In this document: piece by piece, positions 24,345 to 33,725 of the stretch
Layout: each line of letters begins with the position of its first letter
Numbering within the stretch: the first letter of the stretch is position 1
NCBI GenBank assembly: GCA_947469485.1
Contig: CANIPU010000009.1
Span: 1 to 64,000 of the forward strand
Direction of reading: 5' to 3'
Length of the DNA stretch: 64,000 bases
Origin: Chitinophagaceae bacterium
GTDB lineage: Bacteria > Bacteroidota > Bacteroidia > Chitinophagales > UBA10324
Position numbers and translations under genes: made by a program
The notes under the pieces: generated by a model
Database searches by the model: none
What the model saw: only the letters and a program-made list of their open reading frames with translations
Told to the model about the DNA's origin: nothing

Positions 24345-26744
24345 ATGAAGAAAATATTTCTGATTTTTTCAATCTGCTTTTTTGCAGAACTTTCATATTC
24401 TCAAAACATTAATCTGACCTTACAAAGTCAATTGGATTTTACAAATGCCTATTCGAGTTTGTTCGGATATGTAGATGATTTTGGAAATGAATATGCACTA
24501 CTTGGCACCTGGCAGGGTGTTTCAGTTATAAATGTTACTGACCCTGCAAATCCTGTAATTGTCGCTAATGTTCCTTCAGCTCAACCCGCATCAGGAGCAA
24601 TAGTTTGGCGCGAAATAAAAACATTTGACCATCACGCATATGTTACAAATGAACAGGATAGTGCATTACTTATAATTGATTTAACAAATCTGCCTAACAA
24701 CAACATTTCTTACCATCATTTCTTCAGTAATAATTTAAGAAAAGCACATACCTGCTGGGTAGATGAAAATGGAATTTTATATCTGTTTGGCTTTAATACT
24801 TATTCAGGATTGGCGCAGGCACAAAGAGGCGCAATGATGTTTGATTTAAACATTGACCCCGATAACCCGCAATACATTGCTCAATATAATGGTGCTTACA
24901 TTCATGATGGAATTGTAAGAGGTGATACTCTTTGGGCTAGTGAAGTATATCAAGGAAAACTGGTAATACTTGATGTTACAGATAAAACAAATTTTCAAGT
25001 ATTAGGTCAGGTAACAACTCCTTTGGCATTTACTCATAACTCATGGCCTACTTCTGATAATCATTATTCATTTACAACTGATGAATTATCTAATTCCTCT
25101 CTCACATCTTATGATGTTTCTGATTTAGGAAATATAACAAAACTTGATGAGGCTCAATCAAATCCTGGAAGCAATTCAGTAATACATAATGTCCATTTAT
25201 ATAATAATGATTTTGCAGTTGCCAGTTATTATCGTGATGGTGTTACAATTTTTGATGTATCAGATCCAACAAACATGATAAAAGTTGGTAGTTATGATAC
25301 ATCACCTTTAAGTGGATTTGGTTACGATGGAGATTGGGGAGTATATCCCTACCTGCCTTCTAAAAACATAATAGTATCGGATATGCAGGGTGGGTTATTT
25401 GTATTTGGTGTTAATTACCAAAAGGCCTGCAGAATAAAAGGTGTAGTAACAGATACTTTTACAAATGCTTTATTAAATGGCGTTCAGGTTGAACTGCTTC
25501 AACCTTCAATTATTGATTCTACCAATTACCTTGGAATTTATAACACCGGAGTTTTAAATGAAGGACTTTTTGATATTCAATTTTCAAAACCAGGATATTT
25601 TACAAAAACAATTTTTAATGTTCAATTAGACAGTGCTCAAACTGTAATGCTTGATGTACAATTAGTACCTGATGTACCATTTGATATTTCTATGACTGTT
25701 GTTGATTCTGCTACCGGGCAGCCAATTCCGAATGCTAATGTTTTTATCACTGATAATGTTCAATATAATTTCTCATTCATTGCAGATGCTTCAGGTATAG
25801 TATCAATAACTCAAATTTATACAGCAAATTATTCAATTTATGCCGGTGAGTGGAGTCATGTAACAAGACAGATTGTTTCTCAACAATTAAATCCAACTAC
25901 TACAGGACTTACAATTGAATTACCAAAAGGATATTATGATGATTACTTTTTTGACTTCGGTTGGACTGCCAGTGGAAATGCTTCAACTGGCGAATGGGTA
26001 CGAGGTGTTCCCGTTTTAACAACTAATGGAAATTCAGAGTGCAATCCAGGCATTGATGTATTAAACGATTATGGTTCAGAGTGCTTTATTACCGGAAATG
26101 GAGGTGGTGCAGCAAGTGACGATGATGTAGATGGTGGTGCAGCAATTTTTACATCCCCTGTTTTTGATTTGCAGTCAAGTTTCGATCCCAGAATTAATTA
26201 TTATAGTTGGTTTTATAATGGCGGTGGAACCAGTGCGATTAATGATTCACTAAAAATTTTTATCAGCAATGGTGATTCTACCAAATTAGTTGAATTTACA
26301 TTTTCCGATACAACACAAATGAGTCAATGGCTATTTCACGATTTCAGAATAAAAGATTTTGTGGAACCATCTTCTAATATGCAGTTAATTGTCAGAACAG
26401 CGGACCTTAATACGAGTGGTCATCTGTTAGAAGGAGGTATCGATCTATTTAAAGTAATTGACACAGCAAAATTCAACTCAGTTAGTTATTTAGACGAGAC
26501 AAACTTTGGAGTTAAACTTTATCCCAATCCTACCAATGGCATCTTTATAATTCAAAGTATTCTTTTAAACTCAGACGCTAAAGTTGAAATTACAGAGTTA
26601 ACCGGTCGAATAATATTGAGCGATAAAATTCATAACCAGTTAAATGAATTGACAATTGATGCTTCAGGATTTTCTAAAGGAATCTACTTGATTCGAATTT
26701 TCTCAAACGATCATATTTCCACTGAAAAATTAATTATTCAGTAA
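24345..26744 (+). CDS. Choice-of-anchor B (LVIVD-repeat) protein with T9SS type-A sorting domain
   Basis: The 799-residue protein has a signal peptide (IFLIFSICFFAELSYSQ). Residues about 30-360 carry LVIVD-type repeats (GVSVINVTDPANPVIVANV, YVTNEQDSALLIIDLTNLP, GKLVILDVTDKTNFQVLG, GVTIFDVSDPTNMIKVGSY), the choice-of-anchor-B propeller. A carboxypeptidase-regulatory-like beta sandwich follows (CRIKGVVTDTFTNALLNGVQ) with a second similar unit. Next is a Gly/Asp-rich region near 590 and a final type-A sorting domain (VKLYPNPTNGIFIIQS to STEKLIIQ). It should be exported by T9SS. No catalytic motif is visible; a binding or adhesive role is possible. It starts 17 bases after the preceding lipoprotein gene. 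Confidence 0.87.
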   Translation: MKKIFLIFSICFFAELSYSQNINLTLQSQLDFTNAYSSLFGYVDDFGNEYALLGTWQGVSVINVTDPANPVIVANVPSAQPASGAIVWREIKTFDHHAYVTNEQDSALLIIDLTNLPNNNISYHHFFSNNLRKAHTCWVDENGILYLFGFNTYSGLAQAQRGAMMFDLNIDPDNPQYIAQYNGAYIHDGIVRGDTLWASEVYQGKLVILDVTDKTNFQVLGQVTTPLAFTHNSWPTSDNHYSFTTDELSNSSLTSYDVSDLGNITKLDEAQSNPGSNSVIHNVHLYNNDFAVASYYRDGVTIFDVSDPTNMIKVGSYDTSPLSGFGYDGDWGVYPYLPSKNIIVSDMQGGLFVFGVNYQKACRIKGVVTDTFTNALLNGVQVELLQPSIIDSTNYLGIYNTGVLNEGLFDIQFSKPGYFTKTIFNVQLDSAQTVMLDVQLVPDVPFDISMTVVDSATGQPIPNANVFITDNVQYNFSFIADASGIVSITQIYTANYSIYAGEWSHVTRQIVSQQLNPTTTGLTIELPKGYYDDYFFDFGWTASGNASTGEWVRGVPVLTTNGNSECNPGIDVLNDYGSECFITGNGGGAASDDDVDGGAAIFTSPVFDLQSSFDPRINYYSWFYNGGGTSAINDSLKIFISNGDSTKLVEFTFSDTTQMSQWLFHDFRIKDFVEPSSNMQLIVRTADLNTSGHLLEGGIDLFKVIDTAKFNSVSYLDETNFGVKLYPNPTNGIFIIQSILLNSDAKVEITELTGRIILSDKIHNQLNELTIDASGFSKGIYLIRIFSNDHISTEKLIIQ

Positions 26745-26757
26745 CTAAGATTTTCAA

Positions 26758-27747
26758 TTATTGAATATGGTGTTTCTTGTTTAATGAAAACAAAGCAGGT
26801 GTCCACTCTATTTTTTTTGCAAATGACTTTTGCCGAACTGAACAATTCGTTTTCAAGCAGATAATGCATGATTCAGCTGGAATACAAGGATCAGCATGAA
26901 TAAATATTTCAAGCTCCTGAGGATAATTTTTTCTTAGCATTATTTCAATGCCATTTACAAGAGAATGAGTTTCTGTTAAACTGTAGAAATATGGAAATGT
27001 AACATGGCAATCTATGTGAATATCTGATCCGTATTTAACAATCCTCATATTATGTACATCAATCCAATCATCAGTTCGGTTATTTACAAATTGCTCGGTT
27101 ACAGTTTTCATTAAATCACTATCAGCTTCATCCATTAAAGCTGCTATAGAAGGACGAATAATTCTATATCCGCTGCGTAACATTATCAATCCAAGTATTA
27201 CTGAAAAAATGGTGTCTATTTCTGGCATTCCGGTAATCACTACTATTATTATTCCAGCCACACCAACAAGTGTTGTCAAATTATCGCTTAACAAGTGTTT
27301 GCCTTCGGCAACTAAAAGCAATGAATTTGTTTTCGTTCCCTCCTTAACTAAGATTTTTCCTAAAATAAAATTTACTAGTGCAGTGCCCGAAATAATTATC
27401 AAACCAATATCCATAGCTTGAATAGTCTGTTCGAAAAAAAAATTGTGACAGGCTTTGATAAAAATAAATAGCCCCGCCAAAAAAATTAATATTCCTTCAG
27501 TTACGCTCGCAAGAAATTCAATTTTCCCATGGCCATATGGGTGGTTTTCGTCTTTAGGCTGCGATGAAAGATGAATACTGAATGCAGCAAAAGCGCTCGC
27601 TACAACATTAATGATACTTTCCATCGCATCAGATAAAATAATATTTGAGTGCGTTAAAAAGTAAGAGAAAAATTTGGCAGCAAGTAAAACAATACTTGCT
27701 GCCAGTGATAATTGAATTAATTTTTTTTTGCCCTGAATTAAATTCAT
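26758..27747 (-). CDS. Cation diffusion facilitator family transporter
   Basis: CDF proteins export Zn, Fe, Co, Mn or similar ions in exchange for protons. The 329-residue protein has the six-helix membrane domain with SDAMESIINVVAS in helix 2 and the conserved HPYGHGKIEFLASV loop. It also has an intracellular acidic segment (LMDEADSDLMK) and the C-terminal cytoplasmic domain (DVHNMRIVKYGSDIHIDCHV). The extreme C-terminus adds four cysteines in CIPAESCIICLKTNCS, a possible extra metal site. Metal specificity cannot be told. It lies 15 bases behind the BNR-repeat gene on the same strand. Confidence 0.92.
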   Translation of the reverse strand: MNLIQGKKKLIQLSLAASIVLLAAKFFSYFLTHSNIILSDAMESIINVVASAFAAFSIHLSSQPKDENHPYGHGKIEFLASVTEGILIFLAGLFIFIKACHNFFFEQTIQAMDIGLIIISGTALVNFILGKILVKEGTKTNSLLLVAEGKHLLSDNLTTLVGVAGIIIVVITGMPEIDTIFSVILGLIMLRSGYRIIRPSIAALMDEADSDLMKTVTEQFVNNRTDDWIDVHNMRIVKYGSDIHIDCHVTFPYFYSLTETHSLVNGIEIMLRKNYPQELEIFIHADPCIPAESCIICLKTNCSVRQKSFAKKIEWTPALFSLNKKHHIQ

Positions 27748-27762
27748 GTGGCAATTATACTA

Positions 27763-30700
27763 TTAGCTTTTCATGATTTTACGATAAGCTACTCCTTTAT
27801 CAGTCGTTATCTTCAACCAATATTCACCATTGGGTAAATCAGTCATTCTAAATTGAATTGAATTTGAATTTTCCATTTTAAAATCAGCTATTTCCTGACC
27901 TAACAAATTATAAATAGTAATTTTTGCGTTTACCTGTTTGCTGGCATCAATAGATAACCAATTATGCGTTGGATTCGGATATATCAACCAACTGTTTACC
28001 TCATCAATCACGGCAATTCCAACATTTGAAGAAACAGTTGTTGTAACAACTTTAACACATCCGCTTGCATCAGTAATTGTTACAGAATAACTTCCGGCTG
28101 CTAAGCCAGATATATCCTGTGTATTATCACCAGTAGACCATGCATATGAATATGGCTGAGTTCCACCTTGCGGAGAAAGATTAATTGAACCATTATTCGA
28201 TCCATTGTCCGGAGTTGAAACAACATTTCCTATTAAGGCCGGAGGCTGGGTAATTGTCACCTGAACTGAAGCAATGCATCCTAAGCCATCAGTTACAGTC
28301 ACCGTATATCCTCCGCTTGCTAAATTACTGATACTTGAAGTTGTGGCTCCGTTTGACCAGATGAATGTAAAAGGAGCTGTACCTCCGGTAACAGAGGCAG
28401 TAGCATATCCATTATTCTGAGCAAAGCATATGATATTATCTCCGGTTGCAGAAATTCCCAAAGAAGGACCCACTGTGATGTAATTTAGCTGTATCACCGA
28501 ATCTGAACCCAAAGCGTTTGAAACAACTAATTTAACCTGATAAGTACCTGAGGTATTATATACTACGGTAGCTGTATTTGATGAAGAAGTAGCTGGAGCT
28601 CCTCCCTGAAAATTCCAGGAATAATTATTTGCAAAAACACTTGTACTGGTATATTGAACAATTAATGGCGCGCATCCTCCTGTAACATTTGAAATGAAAG
28701 AAGCCGTTGGAGCTGAAAGTGAAGCAGTATATAAATCGCATTCCCATATACCACGACCATAAGTTGCAGCCCTGATTTTACTCGACCCGTAATGAATCTC
28801 TAATTCATTAACAATAACATTTGGCAGTCCGTCAGTATAAGGTATCCATGAACCGGTATTATCATCTCGATAAAAAACACCTATATCAGTTCCACAATAA
28901 AGAGATTTAGAAGTACTTCCGTTAACATACACTATTGTATTGGCAGGTACATTAGGTAATCCAGTAGATATATTGCTCCATGTTTGACCAGCATTACTGC
29001 TATACATAACTTTATTTGCTGCAGAATATCCTGATAAACTCACCCAAACTTTACTTGGATCGGTATTACTTACTGCTATATAGGTTATTGAACCGGAGGT
29101 TACCGGAATTCCAGAAGTACGGTCAGTGAATGCAGTTCCACCATTAGTAGAAGCATAAAAACGATCCTTCTTAGCACAATAAATATAACTTGTATTTGAA
29201 GTGGCAACTGCAATAGCTTTTATTTTTCCACTTCCAGCAGAAACCGTTCCCAATGCAGTCCACGAAGTTCCACTGTTGGTTGATTTATACACCTTGGTTT
29301 TACCCACATAAAGAGTTGATGAATTTACAGGATCCTGAATGTAAGGAGTTACCCAATCTCCATCTTCGTCTTTAGTTCCGGCCGTTCCACCTGAACCAAC
29401 TATTGGATTATTTCCAAATGAATTTCCACCATTTGTTGATTTATAAATTTCGCCATAATAAAGTTCTCCATACATAGTTTGAGAACTCGCCCATGAAATA
29501 ATTGTTTCCATTCCATCTCCTCCTAAGACTTCTTCCCATGCACCTGAACTATATCGATTCGTTCCATTATCTTGCCAACCAGACATAATAATATTTGCAT
29601 TTGTAGCAGCGCAAGACAATCTATATGGTTGAGCAATTTGCAAACCATCGCTTAAATCCGTAAATGAACTTCCGCTGTTGGTCGTTTTAAAAACCCCTCC
29701 GTCGCAACCAACAAAACAATTACTGGTTCCGGGAGCAAAAATAACTTCATGCACATCAGGATGGATTTTAGCATTGAAACCATAACCTGCTCCATGTATT
29801 GTCCAAGAAGATCCACCGTTTGTAGATTTATAAGTGTTGATACCTCCAACTACAACTGAATTTGCATCTAAAGGAGATGCATCAATTGCCAAATCATACC
29901 ATCCTTGTCCGCCACCGCCACCACCGCTGGTCGAAAATCCAAGTATATCATAAGTACTATTCATCAATGTAAAACTTGTTCCTGAATTTGTTGATTGATA
30001 AAATCCTTCCAATCCATAATCAGTTGTATTGGCGGTAACTGCATATACAATGTTTGAATTGTTTGCAGAAACTGCTATAGCCATTCTATCGACTGAAGAT
30101 GAAAAAACGGATGTTACCTGATTAAATGAAAGGCCACCATTTGTACTCTTATAAAACTTATTAGAACAGGCATAAACTGTATTTGGATCACCTGGTTTAA
30201 ACTGTGCATCCTTAAAATTTCCCGTCGCAACAACATGTGTCCAGTTAGTTCCTGAATTAGTAGATCGGTAAATTCCATCACTAGTTGTTGCAATTAAAAT
30301 CGTGGGGTCATTAGGGTTTATAAGAATTCGGTTTACAGTTTCGCCTGCACTAACCAGAAAGGATAATCCTGTAGTATTCCATGTAATTCCTCCATCTGTT
30401 GTCTTTAAAACTCCAATAGAATATGTATCGCCGGCATCTACATCTCCAGTAGCAAGATACATTATATTTGTATTAACAGGATCTATTGCAATATCAGAAC
30501 ATCCAATAACTGCTAAATCATCGGTATTCGTAGACCATGTGCTTCCTCCATCAGTTGATTTCCATAATCCACCGGAAGGCGCTCCGGCAAAAATTGTATT
30601 GTTATTTCCAGGTAAAAACCGAACAAAATTTATTCTTCCAGCTCCTCCATCAGTCGGAATTTGAGTTGTGGGACCAACTAAGGACCATGTTGAAGATCTT

Positions 30701-31068
30701 GATTGATTTAAAAAGGGTTTAACCTTTGTTAAATATTCGGTATAAGCAATAGAAGGATTAAACCTTTCACCTGTAGATGAAACACGAGGTTCCATAAACC
30801 ACTCCCATCGTTTGAACTGTTCGAATCCTGGTACTTCAAACTGACTTTCTCTTTCTTTCTTTTTTAAAATACCATATTCTTCTTTTAATTCTTTGCCATT
30901 TTGATTCACATAATCAATATAATACTGATTGAATGCATTCTGAACATCAAAAAAGTTCGAATTAGGATCTTTCATCAAATCAATCCAATTTGTTTGGCCA
31001 AAAGAATTGTTAATTGAAAAACTTAAGCACACCAGTAATACTGTAAATAGTTTGCAGAACTTATTCAT
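27763..31068 (-). CDS. Large T9SS-secreted BNR-repeat protein with PKD and SprB repeats
   Basis: The 1101-residue protein starts with a signal peptide (LFTVLLVCLSFSINNSFGQ). Residues about 150-780 hold at least eleven Asp-box/BNR repeats of the kind KSTNGGSSW, KTTDGGITW and KSTNSGTSW, as in VPS10/sialidase-like propellers. A PKD domain follows (GCAPLIVQYTSTSVFANNYS with YSWNF and GTYQVKLVVSN), then two SprB-type repeats (GGTAPFTFIWSNGATTSS and GGTQPYSYAWSTGDNTQD). A type-A T9SS sorting domain closes it (WLIYPNPTHNWLSI to AYRKIMKS). The catalytic residues of sialidases are not evident, so enzymatic activity should not be assumed. It is a likely surface adhesin or ligand-binding protein. Confidence 0.9.
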   Translation of the reverse strand: MNKFCKLFTVLLVCLSFSINNSFGQTNWIDLMKDPNSNFFDVQNAFNQYYIDYVNQNGKELKEEYGILKKKERESQFEVPGFEQFKRWEWFMEPRVSSTGERFNPSIAYTEYLTKVKPFLNQSRSSTWSLVGPTTQIPTDGGAGRINFVRFLPGNNNTIFAGAPSGGLWKSTDGGSTWSTNTDDLAVIGCSDIAIDPVNTNIMYLATGDVDAGDTYSIGVLKTTDGGITWNTTGLSFLVSAGETVNRILINPNDPTILIATTSDGIYRSTNSGTNWTHVVATGNFKDAQFKPGDPNTVYACSNKFYKSTNGGLSFNQVTSVFSSSVDRMAIAVSANNSNIVYAVTANTTDYGLEGFYQSTNSGTSFTLMNSTYDILGFSTSGGGGGGQGWYDLAIDASPLDANSVVVGGINTYKSTNGGSSWTIHGAGYGFNAKIHPDVHEVIFAPGTSNCFVGCDGGVFKTTNSGSSFTDLSDGLQIAQPYRLSCAATNANIIMSGWQDNGTNRYSSGAWEEVLGGDGMETIISWASSQTMYGELYYGEIYKSTNGGNSFGNNPIVGSGGTAGTKDEDGDWVTPYIQDPVNSSTLYVGKTKVYKSTNSGTSWTALGTVSAGSGKIKAIAVATSNTSYIYCAKKDRFYASTNGGTAFTDRTSGIPVTSGSITYIAVSNTDPSKVWVSLSGYSAANKVMYSSNAGQTWSNISTGLPNVPANTIVYVNGSTSKSLYCGTDIGVFYRDDNTGSWIPYTDGLPNVIVNELEIHYGSSKIRAATYGRGIWECDLYTASLSAPTASFISNVTGGCAPLIVQYTSTSVFANNYSWNFQGGAPATSSSNTATVVYNTSGTYQVKLVVSNALGSDSVIQLNYITVGPSLGISATGDNIICFAQNNGYATASVTGGTAPFTFIWSNGATTSSISNLASGGYTVTVTDGLGCIASVQVTITQPPALIGNVVSTPDNGSNNGSINLSPQGGTQPYSYAWSTGDNTQDISGLAAGSYSVTITDASGCVKVVTTTVSSNVGIAVIDEVNSWLIYPNPTHNWLSIDASKQVNAKITIYNLLGQEIADFKMENSNSIQFRMTDLPNGEYWLKITTDKGVAYRKIMKS

Positions 31069-31093
31069 TTATAAAAATTTGATTTTAAGGTTT

Positions 31094-31101
31094 CAAATGT
31101 A
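31094..31101 (-). promoter_or_regulatory. Candidate promoter -7 box of the BNR-repeat gene
   Basis: On the minus strand TACATTTG is an exact TAnnTTTG match, 25 bases before the ATG at 31068. It is the same octamer as in front of rpsO and the DEAD-box helicase gene. No clear -33 box is seen. Confidence 0.42.
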
Positions 31102-31363
31102 TCTTAAAAATATAAAGTTGATACTATTTGTTCATAACAGATATACCTGTTTTATTACCAATGCAAATCAGCATTTAATACACAATAAATATATTCCTGC
31201 TTTATCAATTTCAAAAAACAACAAAGAATATTGCTCAGCAGAAATTAAAGCTATTAACATTCTAAGAACTAATCTAAAATTATTCTATCCAACCAGATAA
31301 AATAAAAATCAACTCTGTTTTATAAATGTTCAAATTCCATAAATCTCAATAAACAGAATAATT
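31102..31363. other. AT-rich intergenic stretch, nothing recognised
   Basis: Between the BNR-gene promoter and the 3' end of the methyltransferase gene I find no tRNA-like sequence, strong hairpin or coding pattern. A small open frame on the plus strand (31007-31300) has the composition of AT-rich noise. Confidence 0.5.
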
Positions 31364-31915
31364 CTATTTCTTCCAACAGACATAAACGAGTGCGGGCGGA
31401 ACATTAATAGGAGCAAATTTCACATCTACCCTATCAAACATACGCTTGAACCGGCCGAGTGTTGATGGGGAATATTGAAACTGAATCATTGCCTTTCCGG
31501 TTTTAAGAATTGAATATGAACCAGCAAGTATTCGAGTAACAGTATTGTTTGGAATAATGGCGAGAGGTAGTGAGGACACCACATAATCGGGAGATCCAAG
31601 GTGATGCTCAGCCAACACCTGAGAAGCTTTTTCGGCTGGACAATTGAAAACAGTTAATCGCTTGTCGTCGATTTTATTCAGGCCCTCCATAAAGTTGTTA
31701 TTTATTTCGAACACTATGAGTTTTGAATCGGGTTGCATTTTTTTAAGCAAAGCACGGGTGATATTGCCAGTGCCAGGACCATATTCAATTATGAGTTTCG
31801 CATGAGTGAAATCAATAGGTTTAATCATTTGATGAATAAGGTACTTAGAACTTGGCCACACGGCTCCAACTTGTTTGTTATCTAAAAACTGACCAAAAAA
31901 CTGAAAGTGCTTCAC
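31364..31915 (-). CDS. SAM-dependent methyltransferase (PmtA/KsgA-like class I)
   Basis: The 183-residue protein starts at a GTG (31915), which gives the family N-terminus MKHFQFFGQFLDNKQVGAVW. It then shows the SAM-binding motif LIIEYGPGTGNITRALLKKM (motif I), LIVFEINNNFMEGL (motif II acidic residue), and SLPLAIIPNNTVTRILAGSY, the position of the catalytic loop. This layout is that of phospholipid N-methyltransferases of the PmtA type and of the related rRNA dimethyltransferases; the small size and the GAVWPSS start favour the former. It is third in a minus-strand group with the PTPS-like and folE genes. The substrate is uncertain. Confidence 0.78.
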   Translation of the reverse strand: MKHFQFFGQFLDNKQVGAVWPSSKYLIHQMIKPIDFTHAKLIIEYGPGTGNITRALLKKMQPDSKLIVFEINNNFMEGLNKIDDKRLTVFNCPAEKASQVLAEHHLGSPDYVVSSLPLAIIPNNTVTRILAGSYSILKTGKAMIQFQYSPSTLGRFKRMFDRVDVKFAPINVPPALVYVCWKK

Positions 31916-31929
31916 TTTATGATTATCGT

Positions 31930-32547
31930 TTATGAATTTAAATTGGCTGATATTAAACGGATGAATTCGGTGCGCGTAGTATTTTCTTCAAACACGCCTT
32001 TGAATGCACTCGTGGTTGCAACACTGTTTTGTTTTTGTACACCTCGCATCATCATACATAAGTGTTTAGCTTCTATAACTACAGCAACCCCTAATGGCTT
32101 TAATGTGCCATCAATGCAATTGAGAATTTCGTGAGTAAGCCGTTCCTGTACTTGCAATCTTCTTGAATAAGCATCTACAATTCTCCCGATTTTGCTCAAA
32201 CCAACAATGTAGCCATTTGGAATGTATGCAACATGTGCCCGACCAAAGAAAGGTAACAGATGGTGTTCACACATACTGTAAACCTCAATATCTTTTACGA
32301 TTACCATTTCGCTGTAATCTTCTTTGAATAAAGCTGATCGCAATATTTCTTCAGGATTCAACTGATTTCCATGAGTGAGAAACTGCAGTGCTTTGGCTGC
32401 TCTTAAAGGTGTTTTTAATAATCCTTCACGATTAACATCTTCTCCAACTTCCGTTAGTATAGATGAATAACTTTCAGTTAGGTGTTCGGTGGTTTGAGGA
32501 TCGAACAATTCGTTTTTGCTGTAACGGCTGATTTTCTTTTTTTGCAT
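31930..32547 (-). CDS. folE: GTP cyclohydrolase I
   Basis: FolE converts GTP to 7,8-dihydroneopterin triphosphate, the entry to folate, tetrahydropterins and queuosine. I choose the ATG at 32547 ([17 protein letters not shown], 205 residues) over a TTG at 32571. Motifs are complete: [19 protein letters not shown], the zinc ligands in [30 protein letters not shown] and [10 protein letters not shown], then [17 protein letters not shown] with the third zinc cysteine. It lies directly behind a PTPS/QueD-family gene, whose substrate is its product, so the pair forms a pathway unit. Confidence 0.96.
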   Translation of the reverse strand: MQKKKISRYSKNELFDPQTTEHLTESYSSILTEVGEDVNREGLLKTPLRAAKALQFLTHGNQLNPEEILRSALFKEDYSEMVIVKDIEVYSMCEHHLLPFFGRAHVAYIPNGYIVGLSKIGRIVDAYSRRLQVQERLTHEILNCIDGTLKPLGVAVVIEAKHLCMMMRGVQKQNSVATTSAFKGVFEENTTRTEFIRLISANLNS

Positions 32548-32573
32548 AAATGAATTTGCGAAGTAAGTCAATT

Positions 32574-32981
32574 TTATTCACCAAAATACTCGGTGTAAAT
32601 ATTATCAGTTTCCCTGAGTTTTATGCAGTGGAGTTTGCATTCAGTAATGTGAGGTTCAAGTAGCTTCCAAATTTCAATTGAAAGGTTTTCGGTAGTTGGG
32701 AATTTATCAGTCAGTTCAGGCACATCAAGGTTCAGATTTTTGTGGTCGAGTTTATCTAACACTTGCGTTTTAATAATGGCACTTAATTCTTTTACATTCA
32801 TGATAAAACCAGTATCAGGATTCGGATTTCCTTTTACTGTTACAAATAAATCATAATTATGACCATGCCAGTTTTGGTTGGCGCACTTTCCAAAGACTTC
32901 TCTGTTTTTTTCTTCACTCCAGTTTTTATTGATAACCTGATGAGCTGCATTAAAATGTTCCTTTCGTGTTAAGTAAACCAC
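32574..32981 (-). CDS. 6-pyruvoyltetrahydropterin synthase/QueD family protein
   Basis: The 135-residue protein starts at a GTG (32981). It has the zinc histidines H14 (FNAAH), H39 and H41 (NWHGHNYDL), the catalytic-type Cys33 in [12 protein letters not shown], the LDHKNLN segment and the [11 protein letters not shown] glutamate. Compared with the queD at 18254 it has the longer insertion and the KCANxNWHGH form typical of PTPS-like proteins in Bacteroidota. It is immediately upstream of folE and would use the FolE product. It may be a second QueD, a 6-pyruvoyltetrahydropterin synthase or a sepiapterin-type enzyme; sequence alone does not decide. Confidence 0.86.
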   Translation of the reverse strand: MVYLTRKEHFNAAHQVINKNWSEEKNREVFGKCANQNWHGHNYDLFVTVKGNPNPDTGFIMNVKELSAIIKTQVLDKLDHKNLNLDVPELTDKFPTTENLSIEIWKLLEPHITECKLHCIKLRETDNIYTEYFGE

Positions 32982-33022
32982 AATTTTTTTTTGCGAAGAT
33001 AATTATGTCTGTTCAATAGTGA

Positions 33023-33055
33023 ATTGAAAGAATACTATTAAAGACTTTAGATTTG
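33023..33055 (+). promoter_or_regulatory. Candidate mqnB promoter (leaderless or nearly so)
   Basis: ATTG (33023-33026), a 21-base spacer and TAGATTTG (33048-33055), an exact -7 box, lie 4 bases before the mqnB ATG at 33060. A start 4-7 bases after the box would fall on the start codon, giving a leaderless mRNA. Confidence 0.48.
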
Positions 33056-33059
33056 AGGC

Positions 33060-33725
33060 ATGAATATTTTGTTGGTTGCCGCTACAAAGGAGGAGTTAAT
33101 TCCGTTTACAGATAGATATAATATTTCTGTTGAAGGAAACATTTCCACTTCTAAAATTTCAGACCACTCTATTACTATTTTAATTACAGGAGTTGGCATG
33201 GTAGCAACCACTTTCACCCTGACAAAATTACTTTCAAAAAATATTGAATTTGATCTGGCAATTAATGCAGGAATTGCCGGCGCTTTTTTTCCTGATATAA
33301 AAATCGGCGAAGTTGTGAATGTGAATGAAGAATGTTTCGGTGATATTGGAGCTGAGGATGGCGATGAATTTATTTCAACTTTCGACTTAGGATTTGTGCA
33401 ACAAGATGAGTTTCCGTTTACTCATGGAAAATTAATAGGTGAATATATTTTTGAAAATGAGTTAAGAGATGTATCGGGTATTACTGTAAATACTTCACAC
33501 GGAAATAATTCGAGCATTGAAAAAGTGAAAACCAAATTCAATTCATCAATTGAAAGTATGGAAGGCGCAGCCTTTGCTTATTGTTGCTTGCAATTTGAAA
33601 TTTCCTGGATTGAAATTCGGGGCATTTCAAATTTTATCGAACGCAGAGATAAAAGCAAGTGGAATATTCAATTGGCAATTAATAATCTTAACGATTGGTT
33701 AATAAATTTTATTAAAGCTCAATGA
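33060..33725 (+). CDS. mqnB: Futalosine hydrolase MqnB
   Basis: MqnB removes hypoxanthine from futalosine in the alternative menaquinone pathway. The 221-residue protein belongs to the nucleoside-phosphorylase/MTAN fold: MNILLVAATKEELIPF at the start, ITGVGMVATTFTLTKLLS near 45-62, AINAGIAGAFFPDIKIGEVV near 73-92 and the purine-site segment SSIESMEGAAFAYCC near 162-176. The neighbour mqnD, overlapping by 4 bases, fixes the function beyond the generic nucleosidase family. Other mqn genes are not in the window. A promoter lies so close that the transcript may lack a leader. Confidence 0.92.
   Translation: MNILLVAATKEELIPFTDRYNISVEGNISTSKISDHSITILITGVGMVATTFTLTKLLSKNIEFDLAINAGIAGAFFPDIKIGEVVNVNEECFGDIGAEDGDEFISTFDLGFVQQDEFPFTHGKLIGEYIFENELRDVSGITVNTSHGNNSSIEKVKTKFNSSIESMEGAAFAYCCLQFEISWIEIRGISNFIERRDKSKWNIQLAINNLNDWLINFIKAQ

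Noticed and set aside
30302-30722. Plus-strand open frames inside the BNR-repeat gene
   Set aside because: They are antisense shadows of a continuous repeat protein with clear domain structure.
31007-31300. 97-residue plus-strand open frame upstream of the BNR-repeat gene
   Set aside because: It overlaps that gene's start and promoter antisense, shows no domain or signal, and has the composition of AT-rich intergenic DNA.
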